From Methyloligella halotolerans (GTDB lineage Bacteria; Pseudomonadota; Alphaproteobacteria; Rhizobiales; Methyloligellaceae), in contig NZ_MASI01000004.1 in the NCBI RefSeq assembly GCF_001708935.1, positions 186,001 through 250,000 on the forward strand: 64,000 bases of DNA, read 5' to 3'. Positions within the stretch are counted from its first letter, which is position 1. Every line of letters starts with the position of its first letter. Shown one piece after another: positions 18,827 through 28,377 of this stretch. The position numbers and the translations under genes were made by a program. The notes below the pieces were generated by a model. That model did no database searches, had not been told where the DNA came from, and was given only the letters and a program-made list of their open reading frames with translations.

Positions 18827-19219
18827 ATGAACACCGAACCCGGACGACCCGAAACGGCCCCGCCCCTCGGGCAGACCATCTGGCGCGGCATCGTCGGCCG
18901 CTGTCCCGACTGCGGAAAGGGGCGCCTCTTCTCGGGTTTTCTCAACCTGAAGAAGGAATGCGACGTCTGCGGCCGCGATTTCCGCTCGGCCGACGCAGGC
19001 GATGGACCGGCCATCTTCGTGATGCTCATAACCGGCTTCGTCATCGTCGGAGCGGCGCTTTATGTGGAGGTCTACTACCAGCCGTCCTATTGGGTGCACG
19101 CGCTCCTCTGGCTGCCTCTCGGTATCGTGTTGCCGCTCGCCATGTTGCGCCCTTTGAAAGGGTTGCTGCTCACCTTGCAGTACCGCCACCAGGCCGCTGA
19201 AGGGCGCCTCGCCGAATAA
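18827..19219 (+). CDS. DUF983 domain-containing membrane protein
   Basis: A 130-residue protein typical of cox gene clusters in Alphaproteobacteria; its function is unknown. It has a zinc-ribbon-like Cys pattern, GRCPDCGKGRLF and CDVCGRDF (two CxxC pairs), followed by two membrane helices (about residues 62-82 and 88-108). The stop overlaps the surf1 start by one base, so the two are coupled, which supports a role in oxidase biogenesis. That role is inferred from context only. Confidence 0.88.
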   Translation: MNTEPGRPETAPPLGQTIWRGIVGRCPDCGKGRLFSGFLNLKKECDVCGRDFRSADAGDGPAIFVMLITGFVIVGAALYVEVYYQPSYWVHALLWLPLGIVLPLAMLRPLKGLLLTLQYRHQAAEGRLAE

Positions 19220-19982
19220 TGCCGGACGAGACGCCAAACCTGCCTGAGAGCGGGCCCGAAAGCCGCAAGCGCTTTGTCTGGTTCACCCTGTTCATGCTGC
19301 CGATCTTCGCCCTGACCGTATGGCTGGGCGTCTGGCAGCTCCAGCGCCTGGAATGGAAGCGCGGGCTCATTGCGGCCATCGAGACCCGCAGCGAGGGTCC
19401 GCCCGTGCCATTGGAAAAGGTCATGGCGGAAGCGCGCGCCGGCCAGGATGTGGAGTACACCCGGGTGTCGGTGCATGGCCGCTTCGACCACGCACATGAG
19501 GAGTATCTCTATGGCCTCGACGAGGGGGATCCGGGCTGGCATGTCATCACCCCATTCCGGACCGACGAAGGCCCCATCGTCCTCATCGATCGCGGCTTCG
19601 TGCCCATCGAGAAGCAGGCGCCGAAGAGCCGCATCGAAGGGCAGCTCGAAGGGGAGGTGGAGGTGACGGGGCTGGTGCGTGGCCCCCAGACACCCGGACT
19701 CTTCACCCCCGATAACGATCCCGCACGCAAGCGATGGTTTTGGCGCGATCTCGACGGCATGCGCAGCGAAATGGTGCCCGAGGGCAAGGAAACGGTCGCG
19801 CCATTCTATATCGAAGCCGAATTGTCCGAGATTCCCGGCGGCTTCCCGAAGGGTGGACAAACGAATCTGACCTTGCCCAACAATCATCTGCAATATGCCT
19901 GGACCTGGTTCTGCATGGCAGCCGTGCTGGGCGGCGCTATCTAGCCTATGCCTGGTCCGTGTTCCGGAAGAAGACGCCCTGA
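19219..19982 (+). pseudogene. surf1: SURF1 family oxidase assembly protein, C-terminal frame break
   Basis: SURF1 (Shy1) proteins help assemble heme-copper oxidases. The main frame has an N-terminal membrane helix (about residues 20-40, with WLGVWQLQRLEWKRGLI), then GWHVITPFRT, IDRGFVPIEKQ and NNHLQYAWTWFCMA, the conserved C-terminal block. It then meets TAG at 19942-19944. The next frame supplies YLAYAWSVFRKKTP, the usual end of the second helix, to a stop at 19982. Restoring one base in the run at 19931-19938 joins them and gives 254 residues, the family length. I take this as a sequencing/assembly deletion; otherwise the protein lacks its last 13 or so residues. Confidence 0.88.
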
Positions 19983-20085
19983 CCGCCACCCCCACCATTA
20001 GGCTTGGGTGTCCGCATTCGGTTGCGGCGAAGCCCTCCGCCGATTACTTTCAGCCCACCGTTTCAAGCCCGTTCTCGAGTTCGCC

Positions 20086-21519
20086 GTGAAATATGTCAGC
20101 ACACGGGGCGATGCCCCTTCGCTCTCCTTTGAAGGTGCCCTTCTCGCAGGCCTAGCGCGCGACGGCGGACTGTACATGCCCGAGACCTGGCCGCGCTTTT
20201 GCGAGCAGGAAATCGCGGATCTGGCAGGGCTGGACTATATCGACGTCGCAGAGCGGGTCATGCGCCCCTTCCTGGAAGGCGATCCCTGCCTCGACGATTT
20301 GCGCGAAGTTCTGGAAGAAGCCTATGCGGGCTTCGACCATCCCGCCGTCACGCCCCTGAAGCAGATCACGCCGAAGCTGTGGATCATGGAGCTCTTTCAT
20401 GGCCCCACCCTGGCGTTCAAGGACCTCGCCATGCAGGTGGTGGCCCGCTTCATGGACCGGGCCCTGATCCGGAAAGGCGGCCGCGCGACGGTGCTCGGCG
20501 CCACCTCCGGCGACACCGGTGCGGCAGCCATCGATGCCTTCCGCGGCCGCAAGGCCATCGACGTGGTCATCCTCCATCCCAAGGGCCGGGTGACGGAGAT
20601 CCAGCGCCGTCAGATGACCACCGTGGACGATCCCAACGTGCACAATATCGCGCTGGAGGGGACATTCGACGACTGTCAGGCCATCGTGAAGGCGCTGTTC
20701 AACGATCTGCCATTGCGCGACCGCCTGCACCTAACCGGCGTCAACTCCATCAACTGGGCGCGCATCGTCGCCCAGACGGTCTATTACTTCACCTCGGCCG
20801 TCGCACTGGGCGCGCCCTACCGGCCGGTGTCCTACACAGTGCCGACGGGGAATTTCGGAGATATATTCGCGGGTTACGTTGCCCAACAGATGGGGCTGCC
20901 AATCCAGCGCCTCGTAATCGCCACGAACGCGAACGACAGTCTGCCCCGCGCGTTTGCCACCGGCGTCTACGAGCCGAAAACGGTGATCGCGACCTCCAGC
21001 CCCAGCATGGATATCCAGCTAGCGAGCAATTTCGAACGCCTGCTTTTCGAGCTGGTGCATCGCGATGTGGCTCGGGTGAAGACGCTGATGGCCGAGCTGC
21101 AGGACACGGGTAAGTTGACCATGAGCCCAGACGAGCTGAACAGCCTCAAGCAGGTCTTCGGCGCCTACAGCATTTCCGAGGAAGAGACCCAGGAAACCAT
21201 CGCCCGTCTCTATCGCAAGACCGGCGTGCTGACGGATCCCCATACCGCGGTCGCCATCGGCTCCGCCCTCGACGAGCGCCGCGCCCTCGACCAGGGCAAC
21301 ACGACGACGCCCATGGTGATCCTGTCCACCGCCGATGCGGCTAAGTTCCCGGAGACCGTGGAGCGCGCCACCGGCCGCGTGCCCGAGCAGCCCCAGCGCC
21401 TGAAGGACCGGCTGGGCGAATCGGAACGCTGCACCTCGCTTCCGGCCGACTACCAGACCGTGGCCGATTTCATCGCCGACCATTCCCGTGCGGGGCAGGG
21501 CGAAGAGGTGGAGGCGTGA
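20086..21519 (+). CDS. thrC: Threonine synthase
   Basis: Pyridoxal-phosphate enzyme converting O-phosphohomoserine to threonine. The 477-residue protein begins with the conserved KYVSTRGDAP block, then LLAGLARDGGLYMPETWP, FHGPTLAFKDLAMQ (PLP-binding Lys), GATSGDTGAAAI, NSINWARIVAQTVYYF and VPTGNFGDIFAGYVA. The start is a GTG at 20086 directly before KYVSTRG; no strong ribosome binding site is visible, so the exact start is less sure. It overlaps the next gene (M16 peptidase) by four bases. thrB, the preceding enzyme of the pathway, lies about 8 kb away on the opposite strand. Confidence 0.94.
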   Translation: MKYVSTRGDAPSLSFEGALLAGLARDGGLYMPETWPRFCEQEIADLAGLDYIDVAERVMRPFLEGDPCLDDLREVLEEAYAGFDHPAVTPLKQITPKLWIMELFHGPTLAFKDLAMQVVARFMDRALIRKGGRATVLGATSGDTGAAAIDAFRGRKAIDVVILHPKGRVTEIQRRQMTTVDDPNVHNIALEGTFDDCQAIVKALFNDLPLRDRLHLTGVNSINWARIVAQTVYYFTSAVALGAPYRPVSYTVPTGNFGDIFAGYVAQQMGLPIQRLVIATNANDSLPRAFATGVYEPKTVIATSSPSMDIQLASNFERLLFELVHRDVARVKTLMAELQDTGKLTMSPDELNSLKQVFGAYSISEEETQETIARLYRKTGVLTDPHTAVAIGSALDERRALDQGNTTTPMVILSTADAAKFPETVERATGRVPEQPQRLKDRLGESERCTSLPADYQTVADFIADHSRAGQGEEVEA

Positions 21520-22835
21520 GCCGGGCCACCGACCGCTCCTCCGTGCCGGGCCGGCCGGCGCCTGAAGTCAGCCGGCTCTCCAATGGCCTGACCGTCGCCA
21601 GCATCACCATGCCCGGCGTCGAGACGGTATCTCTCGGCATCTGGGTCGGCGCAGGAAGCCGCAGTGAAACAGCGTCCGAGCACGGCATTGCGCATTTCCT
21701 GGAGCACATGGCCTTCAAGGGGACCGCGAGGCGCAGCGCCCGCGACATCGCCGAGGAGATCGAGGCCGTGGGCGGCGACATTAACGCCGCGACCGGTGTC
21801 GACAGCACCGCCTACTACGCCCGTGTTCTGCCGGGTGATTCCCCGCTCGCCCTCGACATCCTCAGCGACATCCTGCTGAACCCCGGCTTTGCGCCCGACG
21901 AGCTCGAACGCGAGCGCGGCGTCATCCTCCAGGAGATCGCGGCCTCCCTCGATTCGCCCGAAGACACCGTGTTCGATCTTGCCCAGGAAGCCGCTTATCC
22001 GGCCCAGCCCCTGGGCAGGCCCATCCTCGGCACCATGCAGAGCATCGGCGCGTTCGCCCGCGACGACCTGAGCCGTTATCTCGGCGCCCATTACCATGCA
22101 CCGAGCATGGTGCTGGCGGCTGCTGGAGCGATCGAGCATGCCGATCTCGTTCAACTTGCCGAACAGCGCCTGTCGGAGCTGGACGCAACGCCCGCGCCCA
22201 CGCCCGAAGATGCCCGCTACGGCGGCGGCATCCGACACTCGGAGCGTTATTTCGAGCAGAGTCATCTGGTGATGGGCTTCGAGGCGCCGGCCCTGCACCA
22301 TCCCGAATACATCCAAATGCAGATGCTGGCGGGTGCGCTGGGCGGCGGCATGTCTTCGCGCCTGTTCCAGGAGGTCCGGGAAAAGCGCGGCCTCTGCTAC
22401 GCCGTCTATTCCTTCGCCCACAGCCTCGCCGACACCGGCACGTTCTCCGTCTATGCCGCGACCGGCCCGGAATACGCCGACGAGCTCTTCGCCGTGATCC
22501 GCGACGAGATCCGCCGCGCAGCCGATGACGGCTTTCACCCCGACGAGCTCGCCCGGGTCAAGGCGCAGGCCAAGATGGGGCTTTTCGCCTCCCTCGAAAG
22601 CTCCGGTGCCCGCGCCGAGCAGCTCGCCAGGCACATCCTGCTCTATGGCAGGCCGCTGTCGACGGAAGAGCTGCTGGAGAAGGTCGAGGCCGTAACCGAA
22701 GAAGATCTTCGCCGCCAGGCCGTGCGGCTGCTGACCTCACCGCTGACCCTTGCGACCGTCGGGCCGATCGCCAACCGGGCGCGCTTCGACGGGATCGCGG
22801 AAGAGTTCGTTTTGCCGCCCAGCAAGGCGGCATAG
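21516..22835 (+). CDS. M16 family zinc metallopeptidase (processing-peptidase-like)
   Basis: A 439-residue insulinase/pitrilysin-type peptidase, relative of mitochondrial processing peptidase beta. The inverted zinc motif HFLEH is at residues 60-64 within HFLEHMAFKGT, with the downstream Glu in ERERGVILQEI about 75 residues later. The C-terminal half has the FQEVREKRGLCYAVYSF block typical of the second domain. The GTG start overlaps the thrC TGA (GTGA), so it is translationally coupled, an arrangement common in this order. Substrates are unknown. The N terminus lacks a clear signal peptide, so a cytoplasmic location is likely. Confidence 0.93.
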   Translation: MSRATDRSSVPGRPAPEVSRLSNGLTVASITMPGVETVSLGIWVGAGSRSETASEHGIAHFLEHMAFKGTARRSARDIAEEIEAVGGDINAATGVDSTAYYARVLPGDSPLALDILSDILLNPGFAPDELERERGVILQEIAASLDSPEDTVFDLAQEAAYPAQPLGRPILGTMQSIGAFARDDLSRYLGAHYHAPSMVLAAAGAIEHADLVQLAEQRLSELDATPAPTPEDARYGGGIRHSERYFEQSHLVMGFEAPALHHPEYIQMQMLAGALGGGMSSRLFQEVREKRGLCYAVYSFAHSLADTGTFSVYAATGPEYADELFAVIRDEIRRAADDGFHPDELARVKAQAKMGLFASLESSGARAEQLARHILLYGRPLSTEELLEKVEAVTEEDLRRQAVRLLTSPLTLATVGPIANRARFDGIAEEFVLPPSKAA

Positions 22836-22847
22836 GGAGCAAGCCCG

Positions 22848-23435
22848 ATGGCGCTGCTGCGCACAGCCAGTTCCAGCGATATCGGTCCCCTCATCAGGAC
22901 CGACCGGGTCATGCTGCGCACGCCTCAAATGGCCGACTATCCGGCCTGGGCGGAGCTGCGCGCCGGAAGCAAGGAGTTCCTGGCACCCTGGGAGCCGCTC
23001 TGGCTTTCCGATGAGCTGACCCGGTCGTCCTATCGCCGCCGGGTACGCCATTACCTTCGCGATCTGCGGGAGGACGTGGGCTATGCGCTTTTCGTCTTCA
23101 CCGCCAACGGCGAGCAGCTTCTGGGCGGGGTCACCCTGTGCAACGTGCGCCGGGGCGTGACCCAGGCCTGCACCCTTGGCTACTGGATGGGCGAGCCCCA
23201 TGCGCGGAAGGGTTACATGACAGCGGCGGTGCGGGCTGTTATCCCATTTGTCTTTGATTCGCTTGAACTCCACAGGCTCGAGGCCGCATGCCTGCCCCAT
23301 AATTTGGCCTCGAAGCGCCTCTTAGAAAGGACCGGGTTCAGGCGCGAGGGATATGCGCGCCGTTACCTGCGAATCAACGGCGCTTGGCAGGACCATTTGC
23401 TTTACGCGCTTCTCGATTCGGACGAGCGGATCTAG
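22848..23435 (+). CDS. rimJ: GNAT family N-acetyltransferase, RimJ-like
   Basis: A 195-residue GCN5-related acetyltransferase of the ribosomal-protein (RimJ/RimL) subgroup. It shows RVMLRTPQMADYPAW near residue 25, VTLCNVRRGVTQACTLGYWMG, the acetyl-CoA loop region PHARKGYMTAAVRAV and the C-terminal HRLEAACLPHNLASKRLLERTGF, RREGYARRYL. These fit the family that acetylates N termini of ribosomal proteins, but the true substrate here is unknown. It starts 12 bases after the M16 gene, which makes a thrC-M16-GNAT operon likely. Start ATG at 22848 follows an AGGGAG site. Confidence 0.88.
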   Translation: MALLRTASSSDIGPLIRTDRVMLRTPQMADYPAWAELRAGSKEFLAPWEPLWLSDELTRSSYRRRVRHYLRDLREDVGYALFVFTANGEQLLGGVTLCNVRRGVTQACTLGYWMGEPHARKGYMTAAVRAVIPFVFDSLELHRLEAACLPHNLASKRLLERTGFRREGYARRYLRINGAWQDHLLYALLDSDERI

Positions 23436-23511
23436 GGCGCGCAAGCCGCATAAGGCTAGGGAGACCGGTACGGGAGTGACCACGTCCTTGCGAGGGAATG
23501 CGGCGTTTCCA

Positions 23512-26500
23512 ATGCGGAGGCTTTACGGCCTTGCGCAGCGGCAGGCTGTGGCCTGCTGGCTCGGGGCGCTTCTCACTCTCGCGGCGCTGCTCGCCGCCGG
23601 ACCGGCAGCCGCCCTCGATGCAATCACCGTCAATCCCGACTACACGCGGCTGGACATCACCGCCTTCGCCGAACTCTACCGGGGCCGTGGCGACCGTCTC
23701 CAGATCGAGACCGCTCCGGGGGCGGACGGCTTTGCCGGCCGCATGGCCGTCCAGGCCCGCACGCCCGGCACCGCGCCAAACTGGCTCGTCTTCGCCCTGA
23801 GCAACCCGGGCGCCGAGCGCATGGTCCGCTGGATCGTCGCGCCGCGCTACACCCTGACCGCTTCGGGCCTTCGCTGGCCCGACCTCGATGCCGACCGTGT
23901 GACCGACGTCACGCCCTCCCTCGGCTTCAAGCCCGAGCGGCTGGATCAATCCCGCGCGGACATCTTCCGCGTCAGCCTGGAGCCGGGCCAGACCATCACC
24001 TTCGCCGCAGAGCTCGCCTCTGAAGACGTGCCGCGCCTGTTCCTCTGGAACCCCGACGCGTATCAGGACAAGCAGAAGGACAAGATGCTGTTCAACGGCG
24101 TGCTTCTCGGCATCGCCGGTGTGCTGGCCATCTTCCTGACCGCGATCTTCGCCGCCAATCACCGCGCCATCTTCCCGGCGACAGCCTTGGTGGCCTGGGC
24201 GGGGCTGGCCTATCTCTGCGTGGATTTCGGTTTCTGGAACAAGCTATTCCCCGTCAGCGTCGACAGGACGGCCGTGTATCGAGCCGCGGCAGAAGCCGCG
24301 CTCGCCGGCTCTATCGTGCTGTTCCTCTACACATTCCTGCGCATCGGCCTCTGGCACAATTGGATCAAGACCGTCTTCTGGGGGTGGATCGCCGCCCAAT
24401 TCGCCCTCGTCGTGCTGGCCGTCATCGATCCCGAGGTCACCGCCGGCCTGGCGCGCATGTCCTTCATTCCGATCGCGGCCATCGGCTCCGGCCTGATCGT
24501 CTATCTCGCGTTCCGGGGGCAGGATCGCGCCCTTGCCCTGATTCCCACCTGGCTGCTCTTTCTCGTCTGGCTGTTCGGCGCCGGCATGATCGTCATCGGC
24601 CAACTCCAGGGCGACCTGGCCGTCTCTGGCTTCCTCGCGGGCCTGGTTCTCATCCTCGTGCTGCTCGGCTTCTCGGTCACCCAGTTCGCCTTCCGCAGCG
24701 GACCCGTGGCCCAACTCGGCCCGCTGACTCAGTCCCAGATGAAAGCCCTGGCCGTCGATAGCGCCGGCGCCTCGACCTGGCAGTGGGACAGCAGCAATTC
24801 CGAGATTGCCGTGAGCGCGGAGGTGGAAGCGATGCTCGGCCTGCCGCCCGGCGCCCTGAACACCAATGTCGAGGACTTCATCAGCCATATCCATCCGGGA
24901 GACCGGGACCGCTTCCGGCTCACCCTGATGTCCCTGGAGGAGAACCACGGCGGCGATATCGATATCGACTTCAGGCTGCGCCGCCACGACAGTACCTATC
25001 TCTGGTACGAGCTGAAGGGCCACGCGCCGGAGAGCGACAATCCCCGGCTGCTGCGCTGCATCGGGCTGCTGCGCGATGTCACCCCGGAGAAGCGGTCCCA
25101 CGAGCGGCTGATGCACGATTCCGTGCACGATAATCTGACCGGCCTGCCGAACCGGGAACTCTTCGTGGACCGGGTGCAGGGCGCCATCACCCGCCTGAAG
25201 GAAGGCCAGGGCAACCGTCCCACGGTGATCTTCATCGACATCGACCGGTTCCGGAACGTGAACCAAAGCCTCGGCCTCGTGACCGGCGACACCATGCTGC
25301 TGACCCTTGCCCGGCGGCTGCAGCGTCACCTCAACCCCCAGGACACGCTCGCCCGCCTCGGCAGCGATCAGTTCGCCATCCTTCTCATCTCCGAGATCGA
25401 CCCGCGCAACGTGGCCCTGCTCGCAGACCGCGCGCGCCGGGCCCTCCGCACGCCCATGAAGATCGAGGGGAAGGAGATCGTCCTCACAGCCTCCATCGGC
25501 ATCGTCGTTCATGACGGCACCCAGGACACCGCTCAGGACTTCTTGCGCGAAGCGGAGATCGCGATGCTCCAGGCAAAGCGGAACGGCGGAGATCGCATCG
25601 ACATCTTCAATCCGGCGACCAGGAGCGAGGGGGAGGGGCGTCTGCCCCTCGAGACCGATCTGCGGATGGCGATCGACCGCAAGCAGATCTCGGTGTTCTA
25701 CCAGCCCATCACGCGGCTCGCGAACAATCAGCTCGCTGGCTTCGAAGCCCTCATGCGGTGGGATCATCCGACCCGCGGCCGCCTCGGCGCAGAGGATTTC
25801 ATCCCCATTGCGGAGGAGACCGGACTGATCGTGGAGCTGGGCTCCTATGTGCTCAGCCAGGCCTTGGAGCAGGCCGCCGAATGGCATCGCGCGCTGCCGC
25901 GGGTCCGCGATCCGCTCTTCGTCAGCGTGAATGTCTCCAGCCGCCAGCTCTTCCGCCAGGATCTGGTTCAGGAGATCCGCCACCTGCTCGCCCGCGAGAC
26001 GGTTCCCCGCGGCACCCTCCGCCTGGAGATCACCGAGTCGCTTCTGATGGAGAACCCGGAGCGGGCGGTCGAGATGCTGGAATGGCTGCGGAGCTTCGGT
26101 GCCCGCATCGCGCTCGACGATTTCGGCACCGGCTATTGCTCCTTGAGCTATCTGCACCGGTTCCCCTGCGACACCATCAAGGTCGACCGGTCTCTGGTGC
26201 GCGACGGCGGCCTGACCGGAACGAGCCCCCTGATCCTGAAATCAATCGTCGCCCTGGCCCACGACCTGGAGAAGGAAGTCGTCGCCGAAGGCATCGAGAC
26301 CAAGGACCACGCCGACTATCTGCGCACCCTCGATTGCGAATTCGGTCAGGGCTTCTATTACGGCGAACCCATGTCGGTGAAGCAGGTGGCCGCACTGCTC
26401 CATGCCCTGAACAGCCATAAGGGCAGGCGCGAGGAGCCCGAGGAGACCGGCACGATCGCCGCCGGCAATGGGAATGGAAACGGCAATGGAAATGGAAGCG

Positions 26501-26601
26501 GGGCCGGCTATGAGGCGGAGGATTACGACGCCGTCGAGCCCCTCGAAAACGATCGTCGCGCCCAGGGCCCGGCGCCGGACGCACCGCCGTCCAACACATA
26601 G
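23512..26601 (+). CDS. Membrane PAS-GGDEF-EAL cyclic-di-GMP phosphodiesterase candidate
   Basis: A protein of about 1029 residues. It has an N-terminal signal-anchor, a periplasmic domain to about residue 185, and roughly seven membrane helices (about 190-400). A PAS-like domain follows (about 420-530), then a GGDEF domain and an EAL domain (about 720-965). The GGDEF signature is degenerate, reading LARLGSDQFAILL, so cyclase activity is unlikely. The EAL domain is intact (FEALMRWDHP, LEITESLL, DDFGTGYCSLSYL, KVDRSLV), so phosphodiesterase activity is the likely output. The C terminus has a Gly-Asn repeat and acidic tail. The ATG at 23512 is the first in the signal region; a GTG at 23476 is an alternative. 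Confidence 0.88.
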   Translation: MRRLYGLAQRQAVACWLGALLTLAALLAAGPAAALDAITVNPDYTRLDITAFAELYRGRGDRLQIETAPGADGFAGRMAVQARTPGTAPNWLVFALSNPGAERMVRWIVAPRYTLTASGLRWPDLDADRVTDVTPSLGFKPERLDQSRADIFRVSLEPGQTITFAAELASEDVPRLFLWNPDAYQDKQKDKMLFNGVLLGIAGVLAIFLTAIFAANHRAIFPATALVAWAGLAYLCVDFGFWNKLFPVSVDRTAVYRAAAEAALAGSIVLFLYTFLRIGLWHNWIKTVFWGWIAAQFALVVLAVIDPEVTAGLARMSFIPIAAIGSGLIVYLAFRGQDRALALIPTWLLFLVWLFGAGMIVIGQLQGDLAVSGFLAGLVLILVLLGFSVTQFAFRSGPVAQLGPLTQSQMKALAVDSAGASTWQWDSSNSEIAVSAEVEAMLGLPPGALNTNVEDFISHIHPGDRDRFRLTLMSLEENHGGDIDIDFRLRRHDSTYLWYELKGHAPESDNPRLLRCIGLLRDVTPEKRSHERLMHDSVHDNLTGLPNRELFVDRVQGAITRLKEGQGNRPTVIFIDIDRFRNVNQSLGLVTGDTMLLTLARRLQRHLNPQDTLARLGSDQFAILLISEIDPRNVALLADRARRALRTPMKIEGKEIVLTASIGIVVHDGTQDTAQDFLREAEIAMLQAKRNGGDRIDIFNPATRSEGEGRLPLETDLRMAIDRKQISVFYQPITRLANNQLAGFEALMRWDHPTRGRLGAEDFIPIAEETGLIVELGSYVLSQALEQAAEWHRALPRVRDPLFVSVNVSSRQLFRQDLVQEIRHLLARETVPRGTLRLEITESLLMENPERAVEMLEWLRSFGARIALDDFGTGYCSLSYLHRFPCDTIKVDRSLVRDGGLTGTSPLILKSIVALAHDLEKEVVAEGIETKDHADYLRTLDCEFGQGFYYGEPMSVKQVAALLHALNSHKGRREEPEETGTIAAGNGNGNGNGNGSGAGYEAEDYDAVEPLENDRRAQGPAPDAPPSNT
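26467..26505 (+). repeat. Short tandem GGNAAN coding repeat (Gly-Asn tract)
   Basis: Within the 3' end of the EAL protein gene, six-base units of the form GG(A/G/C)AA(T/C) repeat several times and encode alternating Gly and Asn, ending in Gly-Ser-Gly. It is a likely flexible tail; such simple repeats can change length by slippage. Confidence 0.75.
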
Positions 26602-26654
26602 CACATGGTTCTCAGACTTGGCGGGAAATAGGATCTGCCGGCGTCCGGAGCGCG

Positions 26655-27272
26655 TTAGGCGTGGCCCGATTCGCTGGCCAGACGTCCGGCATCCACGCCG
26701 ATCCGGCTCAGGGCCAGCTCGTATTTCTGCTCCACATCGGGATCGAACAGCAGCTCGGGATCGGCCGGGCAGTTGAGCCAGCCATTCGCATGGATCTCGC
26801 TTTCAAGCTGCCCGGGCGCCCAGCCGGCATAGCCCAGCGCCAGGAGCGCCTTATCGGGCCCGGCACCCTTGGCGATATCCCGGAGGATATCGATGGTCGC
26901 GGTCAGGCAGACGCCGTCGTCGATAGGTAGCGTGCTCTCCGCCTTGAAGTAGTCCGAGCTGTGCAGCACGAAGCCGCGCCCCGTCTCCACCGGACCGCCG
27001 AGATGCACCGTAAGAGAGTCGGAGCCATAGCCTGGAATCGAGATGCGCTCATCCTCCGGCGCGATGTTGAGCTGCTCGAGAAGCTCGCCGAAGCTGATAT
27101 TGGGCGCGCGCTGATTGACCATGATCCCCATGGCCCCTTCGCCGGAGTGAGCGCAGATATAGATCACCGCACGGGCGAAGCGCGGGTCGCCCATGGACGG
27201 CATCGCAACGAGCATCTGACCGTCGAGATACCCGTCCCGGTCATCGTGATCATCTGTGATGCCTTCGATCAT
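26655..27272 (-). CDS. YqgE/AlgH family protein
   Basis: A 205-residue member of the UPF0301 (YqgE/AlgH) family, common in Proteobacteria; AlgH was first linked to alginate regulation, but a biochemical role is not established. Conserved blocks are [35 protein letters not shown], split as [12 protein letters not shown] and [16 protein letters not shown], then [16 protein letters not shown] and [14 protein letters not shown]. The start is the ATG at 27272 ([11 protein letters not shown]); the longer frame upstream is not conserved-looking. It is convergent with the EAL gene (53-base gap) and divergent from the DsbD-like gene. Confidence 0.92.
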   Translation of the reverse strand: MIEGITDDHDDRDGYLDGQMLVAMPSMGDPRFARAVIYICAHSGEGAMGIMVNQRAPNISFGELLEQLNIAPEDERISIPGYGSDSLTVHLGGPVETGRGFVLHSSDYFKAESTLPIDDGVCLTATIDILRDIAKGAGPDKALLALGYAGWAPGQLESEIHANGWLNCPADPELLFDPDVEQKYELALSRIGVDAGRLASESGHA

Positions 27273-27397
27273 CCGATAAAGATTATGCTCGGCACCCGAA
27301 CTTGTGAAGCGGCAATGACGGAATTGATGATTGCGATCGGGTATGCTTCGTTCTTTCGAGCCTGCCGCCATCAGCAGAAAAGATGAGAGAATTCATT

Positions 27398-28261
27398 ATG
27401 TTGTCTAGGATCCCGAACCCGGCATCCATCCTTTGCATCCTTGCGGCGCTCGTCCTCGGCGCAGGCCTGTCGACCGTTGCCGGAAGCGTGCAGGCCGCGA
27501 GCTCGCCCTGGGTGGAGGCAGCCGATTCCAAGGTTCGTCTGATCACCGGCGGGGAGCTACCGGGCGGGAAAGGCAGCTGGGCCGGCGTCGAGGTAAGGAT
27601 GGCCCCGGGCTGGAAGACCTACTGGAAGAGCCCCGGCGATACCGGCGTGCCGCCCTATTTCGATTGGTCGGGTTCGGAGAATCTGAAGTCGGCCGAGATC
27701 CTCTATCCGGCCCCAAAGATTTTGCCTGACGCGGGTGGTCAGGCTTACGGCTACAAGGATGAGGTGGTGTTCCCGGTAAAGGTCACGCCGGAGCGACCGG
27801 ACGAGCCGGTCAAACTCAAGCTCTCCATGGATTTCGGCCTCTGCAAGGATATCTGCATCCCGAATCATGCCGATCTCTCCTTGCGGATCCCTGTCGAGCC
27901 GAAGCCCAGCGCCGCCGACTCCCTCCTGATCGACCGCTACCTCGCCTGGGTGCCGAAGCCGGTGAAGAAGGGGGATCTGCCGGACATCGCTAACATCGAG
28001 AAGCGCTTCGACAAGCTGGAGCCCGAGCTCGTCATCGATATCCGCTATCCCGACGGCGCGGAGCGCACGGACCTGTTTCTCGACGCGGGCGAGGATTACA
28101 TCCCGCCGGCCATGGCCGAAGGAGAGGGGAAGGACGGCACGAAGCGCTACGTGGTCACCTTCCGCGACAAGGATGAGGTGAACGACCTCAAGGGAGAGGT
28201 GTTGACCTTCACCATGGTCAGTGACCGGGGCGCTCGCGAGGCGAAACGCACCCTCGAATAA
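27398..28261 (+). CDS. Secreted DsbD N-terminal-domain-like protein
   Basis: A 287-residue exported protein with a signal peptide (residues 1-33, ending near VQAASS) and a domain like the N-terminal alpha domain of thiol-disulfide interchange protein DsbD. It carries WAGVEVRMAPGWKTYWKSPGD, VVFPVKVTP and the redox Cys pair in FGLCKDICIPNHADL. It lacks the transmembrane and thioredoxin domains of full DsbD, so it may act as a stand-alone periplasmic partner. The ATG at 27398 is preferred because GAGAGA lies just upstream; an ATG at 27383 is also in frame. No Dsb transmembrane partner is adjacent. Confidence 0.85.
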   Translation: MLSRIPNPASILCILAALVLGAGLSTVAGSVQAASSPWVEAADSKVRLITGGELPGGKGSWAGVEVRMAPGWKTYWKSPGDTGVPPYFDWSGSENLKSAEILYPAPKILPDAGGQAYGYKDEVVFPVKVTPERPDEPVKLKLSMDFGLCKDICIPNHADLSLRIPVEPKPSAADSLLIDRYLAWVPKPVKKGDLPDIANIEKRFDKLEPELVIDIRYPDGAERTDLFLDAGEDYIPPAMAEGEGKDGTKRYVVTFRDKDEVNDLKGEVLTFTMVSDRGAREAKRTLE

Positions 28262-28377
28262 TCAGCGGCCGAAGGCGCGCGCACGGGAACAGCCTGCCGC
28301 TTGTCATCGTTCGTCGAGGCAGTAAGGTGGGCGCGAACAATTCCCCACCATCAGCAGAGAACGAGATAGAGGCCCCA

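Noticed and set aside
24244-26157. A 637-codon minus-strand ORF inside the EAL gene
   Set aside because: It mirrors the codons of a strongly supported gene and carries no recognisable domain.
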